Assembly: GCA_004835665.1 (NCBI GenBank)
Contig: RBKR01000022.1
Coordinates: 248,001 to 312,000 of the forward strand
DNA: 64,000 nt
Direction of reading: 5' to 3'
Origin: Phoma sp. XZ068
Taxonomy: Eukaryota > Ascomycota > Dothideomycetes > Pleosporales > Didymellaceae
This document shows, one piece after another, positions 38,401 through 49,200 of the stretch. The notes under the pieces were generated by a model. That model saw nothing but the letters and a program-made list of their open reading frames with translations. It made no database searches and was not told the origin of the DNA. Position 1 is the stretch's first letter. Every line of letters begins with the position of its first letter. The position numbers and the translations under genes were made by a program.

Positions 38401-39947
38401 CTTTCTCGGTGGTGAGGGTGGCAATGGTCTCGTCCTTAGCATCGAGGTCGGTTCTGGGGATGAGGGAGGCTTGATCGGCGCGGAGCTGCTCCAGCTCGGC
38501 ATTCACCTTCGCGAGAGCCTCGTCGGCACTCTTCTTGTCTGCTACCAGTTGCTCGAGATCAGCGGTTGCCTTGGCGAGGGACTCCTCGACGGTGCTCTTC
38601 TGCTCCGAAAGGGTCTTGATCTCGTTGTCTTTCGACTCGAGTTCGGCTTGCGGGGCTGTGTCGGTAGCCTTAGCTTCGAGATCTGCAATGGCGCTCTTGA
38701 GCTTCTCGATCTCGCTCTTCAGACTAACGATCTCATTCTGTAGCTCGGTGACACGGGCCTCGTGCTCAGCGGTGGTAGACGCGATCTTGCTGTTGAACTC
38801 GGTCTCGCACTCTTCACGCACAGAGGCACGCTCCTTGGTCTTGGCCTCGCGCACTTGCTGCACAACAACACTGACCATGTGCTCTTCGAGGTCCTTCTTG
38901 TCTTGCAGGAGCGTAGCCTCACGTTCTTCGAAGCTCTTCTCGCGCACCTTGTGGTCGTCCTCGAGTGTCTTGACGTGCTCGTCCTGCTTGTTCGCGACAA
39001 TGCGTGCATCGTCGAGTTGGGCTTCGGCATGAGCGAGCTGCTTCTTCAGCGCCTCAAGCTGCACTTCATATGAGTCGTTCGGGTTAGGCGATGGGGGTTG
39101 GGCACCTGTGTTGACGCGGCGGATTAGCGATGAGGCCGGCACATGCAGCGGGGCTGCGTGAAGTGAGAACGGGTAGAACGGACCCGAGCCTGGCACAATG
39201 GGTTATTGGGCAGGCGGGGGAGATGAATGAGAGACTACTTACCAGTGTCTGCGCCGGAGACTGCATCCCTCGGCGTCTCAGGCGGAGTGTCAATGCCATT
39301 GTCGCCGGTGGTAGGCCTGGACTTGCTTGGTGCTGGTGCATGTGCGTCCGTTGTGGTGACTGCGGTGGTAGGTGAGGTCGGTGCGGCGCCAGCACTGCCG
39401 AAGAAATAGTTGTAGGCCCTACGCATACTGCTTGTGCGCCTGGGTAGTCCGGGACGGGTTGAATTCGTCGATTTTCGTCCCCTTGATGATTCTTGTTGCT
39501 CTACTGCTCCTTCAGTTGCAGCAGCGATAGTGTCTTCTGAGCTCCTGTGGCTCGAACCGCTTTGGTTTCTGTGTGCCTGGGGAGGTCGAGCTGAATGGAG
39601 CTTTCGACCGAACTTAGAGGATCCCGATTCTATATCGGCGAGGATCTTCTTCTGCTCTTTGGCCGTTGCACTGAGGTAAATGTCAGCACACTGTTTTGGC
39701 GCCGTAAACAATGGGCGGTGAGTTGAGCGGGGGCAGGAACACCCAGAACGATAGGTTAATAGGAGGCAGCAGGATGTGAAACTCTGGCGGCGACAAGATA
39801 TTGCCAGACAAGGAGCTATTTCTTACCAGAGCGAAGCGGGAGGGCAGTGTAAAGCGGGTGATGCAAAGGTGCGGTGAAGACGAAAAAAAAGTCGGGACAA
39901 CGGAAGATCACTCACTCATAGCTTTCCCTCGAGCGCCAGCTAGGCAT
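35426..39947 (-). CDS. Large repetitive coiled-coil protein, function unknown
   Basis: Three exons on the minus strand: 39916-39947 (short, MPSWRSRESY), 39243-39670 and 35426-39189, giving 1407 aa. The first 200 residues are basic and Ser/Thr/Pro-rich, with an AKEQKKILADIESGSSKFGR motif just after exon 1. From about residue 200 to the end it is almost unbroken Ala/Glu/Lys/Gln/Ser-rich coiled coil with very few aromatic residues. It contains roughly seven 39-residue repeats starting with a (K/R/Q)(V/I)xELExxL motif (DNA about 36970-37775). Such genes are often labelled 'M protein repeat protein' only because of coiled-coil similarity. A scaffold or tether role is plausible but unproven. Exon 1 is inferred from phase and splice sites; its 245-nt intron is longer than usual here. 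Confidence 0.82.
36970..37775 (-). repeat. 117-bp / 39-residue coiled-coil repeats
   Basis: At least four consecutive units keep exact 39-residue spacing, for example those starting RVSELEASLK, KVSELEQSLK, KIADLDKLLK and KITELESSLK. Diverged units lie on both sides. Thirty-nine equals four heptads plus one hendecad, so the coil pitch would be interrupted regularly. Confidence 0.8.
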
Positions 39948-41797
39948 GATTCAGATCTGCTATCAATCACACGGGCTCCAGTAGCCTGCTAGCCTGTTCC
40001 TCCTATGAAAAGATTTTTACCGATTCTGTCAAGCGGACGGGGGCGCTTTTGGTCCTCCAGCGTGAGCTTTATGTACGGGCACAACGCGTGCATCTTAGCG
40101 TGCTTGCAATTGTATGCAGCCCGAAGCACCAAGGGTAGTGGCAGACCAGTCAGGAAGCGCTGAATAGACGCTCTGCACGTCGCACACCTCACATGGGGCA
40201 AAGTTAACACGCCGATTAATGCAAGCACAACACACAAGTTCCCGTTGTGAGGGTTGTCCGAGGCGAAGGATGGGTCGTGCTCGAGGCGCGGCTCCACTTG
40301 ATCTTACCGCCTCAACCGGGGTTCGGAGCTTGCAGACGACAATCACAGCGTCGATGGCGATGCCTGAGTCCTGTGGATGACCACCCATCCTCGTCGACAA
40401 TGGGCCACTGTGGTGTTGAGACGGGTGCTTGTAATTAAGACTGCTTCGTTGGGATGCTGTTGACGGCTTCCCCCATATCAATCAATTACATACTCTCGCG
40501 CCAACCCTGCCTCGACATGTCGAACTGGTACCCAATCACAGCACTGCACGTAGTGCCACACGTCGACATCGCGGGAGAGCAAAGGACTGTTGCCGAGGAA
40601 AGTAGAACGAGTACCGTGGTATCGACGAGGCGAACATGTCTCTATATCTGGTGCAATTGGTCTTCATTGACTGCTGGCGCTCTCCATGGATAGGCAGGTC
40701 GTTGCGGTGTGATTGCGCCAGCACGTCGACACGACACGAACAGCTGTTGGAGCTCAAGCTTGAGCACGGATACCGTACAACACGTACGCGCCAGGTGTTG
40801 TGGCGCCATAGGCAGTGTTGAAATCAGTCCTGCGACGACATCTGCAAGTCGCCCAACAGCGCTGCAGGAACAGCGTCTCAAGACAAGGACCCCTCGACTC
40901 CGGTGCATCTCGTGAGAGGTTGCCTCAAGCAACGCGAAACAATATACCCAGGGTTGCATCGCAATTGCAAATTCGGCCCAAAACCTTTGGACGAGGCGCA
41001 TGAATCAGGGTGTCTCCTGCGGTTGTCGAATGCAGGGCTCACGGCATTCGGTTGATGCGCTGTCACATCTTTCGTTCGGCCGCTAGTCTAAGCTTCACAT
41101 CCCTCACACCGCGTCTTTAGCAGATCGCGTCTGTGCACTGCGGCCTCCAACAAAAACTTCTCGTTGTCCTGGTGACCCCTCTTGACATGTGAAGTACAGA
41201 ATTTGTCGGCGAATTGCTAGCCGAGCGATCGCCGCTGTCAAACTGCGGTGAAGGCCATCGTGAGGTCCTGGCGGCACACGCATGATGTCACCTTCCCGAA
41301 ATACCTCAACCATTGACGAGCATAGCCTTGATGGTTGTTTGATGAGATCAAGATATCTCATCTTAAGGTTGATTCATAATATTCTACACAAGGCGGCCCA
41401 ACGAATCCGCAACTGTAACTCCGTGATCATGCTATATCCAATGTTCTTAGGGACAGGAGAGAGGGAGTATCTACACATCAATGAAGAAAAAGCCGTACGC
41501 CAAAGCCAGCCATGTGCGCCAGATGCAGGAACAGGATTTAATATGCAGAACCAGGTCAGTCGCTGCTGTCCGAAGACTGCAGGAAGCTTCGATACAGGGG
41601 ATAAGATCGATCGTAGGCAAATACGATCTCTGGAGAAGGCGCGGGAAAGGAGCTAGCGAGTCTAGAGAGGAATCGTTGATGTCGTTCGAGGAGACGCTGA
41701 CGGTGTCGCTCGCGACGCTGTTCATGTCGTTCTCGCAGTCGCTGCCGGCCTGTGAAGGGAAACAAGGTCAGCTCAGAAACGAAGGCATGTTGTAGCC
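39948..41797. other. Intergenic region between the coiled-coil and RING genes
   Basis: It contains the promoter and leader of the coiled-coil gene (minus) and the 3' flank of the RING gene. Only short frames without family resemblance are present. Confidence 0.55.
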
Positions 41798-43313
41798 TCA
41801 TGACTGAGGGCCAAACCAACCCCTGCGTATCCGATCGCCTAGTCCATTCGAAGCTGCATCAGTAGCTGTGGAGGTACCGGTAGCATGGTTGTCCGCAGAT
41901 CCGGTATCCGAGGGGACAACGTATGGGTCTGTAGGAGTGCCCGTGCCAGAAACATCTTCGAAAGCGCCAGGCATCGACCGCGAACCTGATGGTTGGGCTC
42001 CAGTGGAGGCTTGTCCACCAGATTCAGAGGCTTGAGTGTTTGCTCCGCCTTCTGCGGTTTTGGTAATGCCTTTTCGACAATGCGGACATGTGTCATGCTC
42101 AGTCAACCAGGCGGAGACACAAGTGTGGTGGAACCAGTGCTTGCAGGGTAGTTCAGTGACCTCTTCGCCAATGTTGACTTCGTCCATACAGATGCTGCAC
42201 TCAGCGGTATGCTCAGGACCAAGCATATCTTCAGAGACCTTCTTCCGGGGCAGCGCATCGATGTCAGCTTGTGTAGCAGGCGGAGGCGCGTTGCTTGTAG
42301 CTGTCTGCTCCATAAGCTGGGAGACAATACGGTCGAGGCCTTCTTGCGAGTAGACGAAATCGCCCATCTGACCTCCTCCAGGTATGAGACCAAGAGACTG
42401 GAAGAGGTTCAAGAATGGTGCTGGTACATTCTCACCGCTTGGCCCACCACGGCCGCTGCCGTCACCGCCCTGAGGCATGGTCTGAGCCCCAAGTGCTGCC
42501 ATTAGACCAGTCATGACGCTGTCGGTCGTTAGCAAAAAAGTACACATGATCTTTTTCCACTTGCTTACTTCGAGATGTCATCGACAGGCTCGACACGCAT
42601 GCCTGTGCCATCGCCTCGTGGTGCCAGCCGCGCACCTCCATGATATGTGAATCGTCCAGTGTGGGGCCCTGGCTGGCCTTGCCCTTGCGCCTCTTGGTAC
42701 GCAGACTGGCCAGCACCTGAAAACAGTCCTTCGCCTTGTCCGTGGGGGTGACCCTGACCTGGCACTTGACTCTGTACAGCTGCTCGTGTCAAGCCGTTCA
42801 ACATTGACATGAAGCCGCCAATCGAGCCAGGTGCATTGGCAGCCCCGAGACCCTGCGGAGAGACGGAACGTGTTATAGTAGCTTGAACGTTGAATCTACC
42901 GGGCCCTACCCGTACGAAGTTGAAGTTGCTAATGTCTGCTTCATCGGGGTCATCGTTTGCGTGCGGGTTCTGGTGGGGGTTGAAGCGTGGCGGGGGTTCA
43001 TCGAGGTCAGGCATTGAGTCATCGTCTTGGTCGCCGTCATGGCCAAACATGTTGCTGTCCCGTGGATCATTATCGTCTTCGATCTAGAAGGTGTAAGCGT
43101 ACGTCCACCATGCCTAGCCTAGTGCCTGTAAAGCTGAAGGTCTCGCGGTCAACTCACGATCTCTGTGAAATCTGAACCGCACTCCGGACATGTGAGACCC
43201 CGCTCGTCTCGATACCATTCATCGGCGCATTCGTGGCAGAACATCATATCGCGGTGTCCGGGCCTCTGACTCCCCGCCGGGACGAGCGCATTCTGGTTTG
43301 CTGAGTGGTCCAT
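41798..43313 (-). CDS. RING-H2 E3 ubiquitin ligase (RNF126/RNF115-like)
   Basis: Predicted ubiquitin ligase. Exons 43158-43313, 42569-43083 and 41798-42518 on the minus strand give 463 aa. An N-terminal zinc ribbon is formed by C26, C29, C42 and C45 (MFCHEC then LTCPEC), as in BCA2/RNF126, where it binds ubiquitin. A disordered Gly/Gln/Pro-rich middle follows. The RING-H2 finger lies at about 331-372, reading CSICMD, PCKHWFHHTCVSAW and CPHCR, so all eight ligands are present. The tail is Ser/Thr/Gly-rich and ends near RRGWFGPQS. The start at 43313 is the first Met before the zinc ribbon in the preferred frame; an upstream in-frame codon at 43367 is less likely because it lies in probable leader sequence. 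Confidence 0.88.
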
Positions 43314-44148
43314 AGCCGGGGATCTCTGGTTAAGGTATGATTGAGAAGCAGATAAGCAGCTGCGCACATACAGTTAGTCAAAAGGAACAGACGTCTAATA
43401 GTATGTGCACTCACGAGGGCACGTCAGGAGGACTTGAGCTGGGCTGCGGGCGATAGCTCGGCGGTCCGCACTGTATAACCGGCTGGCCTGCTATGGCCGA
43501 ACACAAATAGGCGCAATCTGAGTGGTTGAATGGATTTGTCGCTGTAGTAGATAGTTCTGGGTCATAGGGCGCGGAGAAGTTGCAGAGGAGTCGCGACGTT
43601 GGCGGCGAAATCTGATTCCTGATCAAATGCTGGCTGGTCTGGGTGACGTCGGTCACTGCCGTCTCGAAGATCGGTTGGCGCAGGGTCCAGCGAATCGGCA
43701 CAGGCTGATGAACAACGCAAGCGTAGAGCAGCCAGAAGAATGAAATAAACGTGGAATTATCGAAGGAGCAATTGCCGCAGGTCTTGCAAGTCGTCAAGGG
43801 TTTGATTGTTACGTTCTGACTCTTGGTTTGCTCTATCAGTTATTGGCGATTTCTTTGCTGTTCCATGTGCTTCGGTCAAACTCTCAGCTGTGGTGAGAGC
43901 AGTCGTACAACGTCTATTAGGAGGGTCTGGTCAGATAAGTGCATGTTTGTACATTTTCTGCTGACGTAAAGAAGTGCGGTGTTCGTTTACAGGAAACGCT
44001 TCATGTTCGTACAATCTTAACCAGCCTTGAGACTATATCAAAAGATGTGATATCCAAACCTACTAACGCCTTTGCAACGAAGACATCCTACAACGCTCAT
44101 GTTCGTAAACCAAACTGTCATGACACTTCCAGTTCTCCCATGACATGT
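43314..44148. other. Intergenic region between the RING gene and FIS1
   Basis: It holds the promoter and leader of the RING gene (minus) and the 3' flank of FIS1. A splice-donor-like site at about 43364 hints at a leader intron. No other coding sequence is supported. Confidence 0.5.
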
Positions 44149-44716
44149 TTATCGCCTTCTTCCAGACTTCAGTAAGAATGTGCCCACCAACCCCGCAGCA
44201 ACCGCAATACCACCTACAATTGCCGCGCCCACTAGACCCTCCTTTGCAACCTTGTCATCAATGAGTCCCTTCAAGCTGCCAGCCTGCAGATTTGCCGGCT
44301 CGAGCTCCAACAGCAGCTCGTTATACCTCCTTGCCTCCGCATAGTTGCCTAACTTGTAATTACCCAGGGCGAGGTAGTACAGGCACTCGCGACGGCGTTC
44401 GCGCGAGCCGCGGAAGATCTCGGACAGAAGACGCACGCCTTCTTGCTGGTCGGGGCGGTCGTTGGATTTGATCAGGCCCTGGGGTGGCGTTAGCTGGAGT
44501 GATGGCAATGGGAGAGGCGTGGAATATGCAGTACCCATGCGTAGTTGAATTTGGTCTGCAGTCCGACATAATCGCCTTCCTTTTCGTATTGCGCGCGCAG
44601 GACCTGGAGCTCGTCGGGCTTAAGAGGCGACTCAACGTCGGCGGCATCTGTTGCGTGTGAGCACTCGTTCACGCTGTCCAGTCTGATTGCAACTTACAAG
44701 GTAGCGACGGCGACAT
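44149..44716 (-). CDS. FIS1: Fis1, mitochondrial and peroxisomal fission adaptor
   Basis: Tail-anchored outer-membrane adaptor that recruits the dynamin Dnm1, via Mdv1, for mitochondrial and peroxisomal fission. Exons 44698-44716, 44535-44647 and 44149-44478 give 153 aa, the normal family length. The start MSPSLPYA is built across the first intron. The TPR-like helical fold is seen in VLRAQYEKEGD, FNYAWGLIKS (across the second intron), ECLYYLALGNYKLGNYAEAR and NLQAGSLKGLIDD. One C-terminal transmembrane helix (about 128-147, Gly/Ala/Val-rich) ends in the basic tail SGRRR, typical of a tail anchor. It is divergent from SPC24 over 339 bp. Confidence 0.96.
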
Positions 44717-45055
44717 GGCGACGGAGTATGGTCGAAGTGGTTGCACTGGGAGAGCAGATGGCGGAGGAAGACCAGCGGTAGCGCTCAGGTTCGCAGGTGG
44801 CCTAGGATTGTCGCGTGAAAACGGTCTGTGACGTACGCCTCGTGGCTCTGCGGAGGTGTGGCGGCAGCAGGCGCCGCGGTCCATCCGTTGCCATGGGCGC
44901 ACGGCCGCCACAACAACAAACCGAAACCCAACCCCATTACTGCATCGCAACTCACCAGAACGTTCCCAGCCACGACTCTGTCTGCACCTGCAATCGTCTG
45001 AAATAACCTCCCGATCGACTCTCGATATCTACGCGACCCGCATCGAACCATCAAA
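44717..45055. promoter_or_regulatory. Divergent promoter between FIS1 and SPC24
   Basis: These 339 bp separate the two start codons and must serve both genes. The sequence just before the SPC24 ATG is ATCAAAATG, a good fungal initiation context. No specific regulator site was recognised. Confidence 0.6.
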
Positions 45056-45789
45056 ATGCTTCTCGACGAAGATCCCGCTGCCGTACGCCCTCACCCAAAA
45101 CACACCGTCCTCACAACAAACTAACCTCCACCAGCTCATCTCTCAGTGCACATCGCACTTCAAAATTGCCAACGACACCGCCTCCCTCCTGCGCATCTCC
45201 GACAGCCTCTCCACACTCTCACAGTTCCGCAGCCAGCACCTTTCCTCCCTACAAGGCTCGCTCTCCCAGCTCTCCCGCACCCACCAAACCCTTTCGGCGA
45301 ACCACAACCACACCCTATCGCAGCACAACCCAACAAACCATGCGGCTGAGATCTTGAGGTTGGATACGGAGAAGTTCAAGATTGCGAAGCAAGCCTCAGA
45401 TCTGGAGATCGAGGGCGAAAGACTACAACAGGAGCGTGAGCGACTAGGGGGAGTTGCGCAAGATCTGGAAGCAGAGGGCGTTGAAGGCGGTGAGAGGGAG
45501 AAGGCAGAGAGCGAGGATGCCACCATGTGAGTACCTACGTTCGCAACAAGCTGCCTCTGCAATGATGCAGCATTGCAGTTTCATAGGAAAGAACCTACGC
45601 TGACACAATAACAGACTCAAGCTGAAACTATATCGCACACTCGGCATCGACGTTGAAGCTGATGCAACAACAGGCCAGTACAACAAAGCTGTCATCCGAA
45701 ATGCGGCAAAGGGAGACGTGCATGTTGTCAACATCGATCCCAAGTTCTCGCGACACTTCTACACGAATTACTTCTGGCGGACAATGTAA
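45056..45789 (+). CDS. SPC24: Spc24, Ndc80 kinetochore complex subunit
   Basis: Subunit of the Ndc80 complex that pairs with Spc25 and links the complex to the inner kinetochore. Exons 45056-45082 (MLLDEDPAA), 45135-45526 and 45615-45789 give 197 aa. The first intron has a CTAAC branch and restores the conserved start joined to LISQCTSHFKIA. Residues about 20-130 form a coiled coil, with the family motif LDTEKFKIAKQASDLEIEGE. The C-terminal globular domain starts near LKLKLYRTLGIDVE and ends with HFYTNYFWRTM, as expected for Spc24. A longer frame open upstream of the ATG is not used; it only reflects overlap with the intron. Confidence 0.93.
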
Positions 45790-46224
45790 AAGACACATGG
45801 GTGGGGAGGAGTTTTAGGCACGACGGTTGTCGAATATTTGCAATTGTTTGAGATACCTTTGTTCAGCGGCGTTTAGGATCCTTGGTGCTATCACGATGAA
45901 TGTAATGACAACATTTTTTCGCTTTGAATTGTGTCAATATACTCCCAGAAAAGTTGTCTGATGATGACTGACGTACGCCAAACATTGACGTCAGAAATTT
46001 CAGTACAAGACAGCCCTCACACGATCAGGAGAGAGCTTGACAACAAAAACTTGTATTCCACTGACTACAAAGTACACCTGAGTAGTGGCCATCGCTGTCA
46101 ACATTTTCTAGATATCTTTCCGATCAAGCCACTGTACGGCCCAGAGCAGATCCATTTACCGCCCCGGTCCCGTGCTGCCTACAACCCCTCAAGCACCTTT
46201 CCCCTCCTCCAAGAGCAAATAGCT
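45790..46224. other. Intergenic region between convergent SPC24 and GYF genes
   Basis: It contains the 3' ends of both genes. It is AT-rich at 45890-46080 and shows no coding sequence. Confidence 0.6.
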
Positions 46225-49200
46225 CTACCTTTTGCCCTTCTTCTTGCTCGGCACGACCTTGAAAGCGCCTGAATCGAGAGCAGGCTGCTGCTGCTGGGGC
46301 TGCTGCTGCTGCGTGCTTGCACCACCCTTTTTCGCGACCTCAGACCAGCCGCTGCCTGCGGACTTGTTCTCGGCAGGGCTAGCTGTGTTGCGGTCATCGA
46401 TGATGCCCTTGTCAGCAAGCTTGCGGCGGCGAAGGAACTCCTCCGCGAAATGGCGGGAATCGAGCGTGTTGCTGGCGGAGTGGACCGACTCGGTGATGAG
46501 CTCAGCATCGGCGGGGAAGCTTAGGAGGGAAGAGACGAAGTCCTCGGCTGTGATGGGATTAGTGATACAGGTGATTAATGGTATGGTCGGGTACTCACCA
46601 TTGATACCCTTGTTGAGGTCAGTGCGAAGCTCATTTACGGCCCACTTGCGAAACTCCTCTTCAGCGTTGGCCTTGCCCGAGGCGCCGCCAATAGTGGTGG
46701 AGCGGGTGGCAGTAGGCTTCTTCAGGATCGAAGGCACAACCGTGGAGCTCGCAGAACGAACGGCGGCGGGCGCAGGGCTAGCAGGACCACCTGGCGTCTT
46801 GACCTTGCCGCTTGCACCTACGGTGGTCCAAGGGCTGGCACCAGCAGGGAGAGCTGCAGCAGGAAGGACTGGAGTCTGCTTGCTGGCCAAATCAGCGTAG
46901 CGCTTTCCAGCTGCGGTAACTGCCGGGGCAGCACTGATAGTGCCGGCAGCAACAGCTGCTTGAGCTGCTGCGCGGTTCTTGCGAGCCTCTTCCTCTTTCT
47001 GGATCTGCTGAAGAGTCTTCTTGGAGGCAGGGGTTGGTTGAGTGGGCGCTTTGCCAGTAGCAGGCTTGGCCCACACTGAGGCACCACCAGCAGGAGCTGG
47101 AGTGGCTGGAGAAGCACCGGAGCCACTGGCCCATGTGGAGCTGGAAGGCAAGCCGGGCTGAATGACGGGCGACTGTGCCTGAGCCAAAAGCTCTTTCTCA
47201 AAGGCTTCGCGGCGAGCTGCTGCTGCAAGCGCTTCACGCTCGGCGGCCTTCTTTGCCTCTGCTTCCTGGATCTCCCGTAGAGAGGGGCCCCTTGAAGCTT
47301 CGGTAGGTTCCTTGGCCCATGGTGCGATGGACGCACTTGGGGTGTCAGCCGCAGGTGTGGCAGCCCGGGAATCTGCGTGCAAGTCCCCAGGGACGATAGC
47401 CTTCCTCTGTGCTGCAGGTGCTGGGAGAGGCGACTGCGAGGGCGGGGGCGGGAATGGGTAGATGGCGGGCTCAACCTGCTTCCAAGCTGACTGCGGCTGG
47501 GGAGACTGCTTAGCAGACTGGGCCTTTTGAACCTGCTCTGTCAATGAGAGTGGCTCTTGGATGGCCTCAGGTGCCTCGGCGCTGTCCTCAGGGACTTGAT
47601 CATTGACATCGGGGTGCTCGGGTGACGCAGAGCAGGTCTCCTGCTCTTGTGCTTGCGCAGCAGGGGCAGAGGGCTTTCCAATGACGCCTTCTGGGGGAGG
47701 AGCTACGCGAGACTGGTCAAGATCTGTCTGTACTCGCAAGTCGTTGAATTGCTGCAAGCGATCGGCAGAAGCCTGGGCGGCCTGCTGATCGTTCAAGCCC
47801 AGCCTCTGCAGGGCGTCGTGCTCAGCCTGCTCACGCTGTAGTCGTGCTCGGTCACTGAGCATAGCAACGACGTTTTGAGCGTGCGACGCAGACTCTGGGT
47901 GCTGTGGGGCGAAAGATCCCGGTGCTGTACCGAAAGCAGGCTGCCCGCCACGACCAAGGTTGAGACGATCCATCAAGCCAGATACTTCATCATCCCGCAT
48001 GTTACCCATCATTTCCATGCCAGGGCCTATGGGACCCAGGCCGGGGACCATACCTGGCCTGAAGGCATTCTCCATTAGACCAGAGACGGACGCGCCGGGA
48101 CCAGGTCCTTGAGTAGGGGAAGGTTGGTAGCCTCCAGGGGATGTGATGCTACCAAAGCTTGGCTGACTATGCAGGCTATGAGCACTGGAGTGATGCTGAA
48201 GCTGGTTCGGCATGATGCCTCCTAACTGGGCCGACCTTAAGTTGACCGACTGTTGTGCTGCCAAGTGCTCCTTTTGCCTAGCCATTAGGTACTGTTCCTC
48301 TTGTTTTCTGCGCTCAAGAGCATTCTGTTGCTCTGCGGTTAGGGTAGTACCAAAACTAGGGAAGCTATTAGCAAACGGTGGCTGAGCACCTGGCGCGGTA
48401 CCGGCACCGCCAGCCCAACTATTGCCTGGCTGAGCTGTGGCAGGCCCATGAGGAATACCGATCTGGGGGACCAAGAATGGCTCGCGAGAATTGCCAATGC
48501 GACGAATGAGCTGAGCGAGAGGCTCGTAATCCGGTTCCTCCTGCTTTTTAACTAAAAGTTCAGGGGAGAAGAATCCAGCCTTGTACCAATCGTGCATCTC
48601 CAACCCAGAGAATGGACCTTGCGTATTGCCTGAAGGGTCTCGATAGATCCACCTCATGCGGTCAGGCATAACCATAGTGCGCTGCTGAGGCTGAGGAGGC
48701 TGGCTAGAAGCGGGACTTCCAAGCCCAGGTGTGGAAGGCTGCGCGGTTCTGGTCTGGTTAAGTGCAGCCATAGACAATGACGTGGTTGCCAGATTGGACT
48801 GGGCGCCGGAACCCTGTCCAAAGGCTCCATGGTCATCACCTCCTGCTCCTGAGAAGTCTTCAAACAGGTTGCGATTTGCGCGGAAGGGAGAGTCTGTGTC
48901 CCGGTTAGGAATGCCACCGCCAGGACCTTGGGCGCCAAATCTGCCAAATGCTCCAGTCATGCTTTGTTGACGGTCCCCGTGCGAGGAGCCATCGTCACCA
49001 TGCTGTTCGTTAGAGCGCATCTGTTCCTGCATCGAGGCCGGGAAAAGGGATCCCAGTTTGCTGGCGCGACCGATCGAACCATGGCCGAGACCTGAAGCAC
49101 CACCGAACAGCGAGCTGTTTCCGAGCCCAGCGAGTGACGGTGACTGAACTTCGCCCACGTTTCCGAAAGCACTGTCGAATCCAAACGGACGTTCACGTGA

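Noticed and set aside
35451..39073. Many plus-strand frames rich in Ser, Ala, Leu and Phe
   Set aside because: Shadows of the repetitive coiled-coil gene on the minus strand; codon periodicity of Glu/Lys/Ala-rich sequence keeps antisense frames open.
44856..45134. Upstream extension of the SPC24 main frame
   Set aside because: The conserved N-terminus MLLDEDPAA is in another frame and joins through a canonical 52-nt intron, so the extension is leader plus intron sequence.
46232..46900. 222-codon plus-strand frame inside the GYF gene
   Set aside because: Antisense shadow of the Ala/Ser-rich C-terminal coding region.
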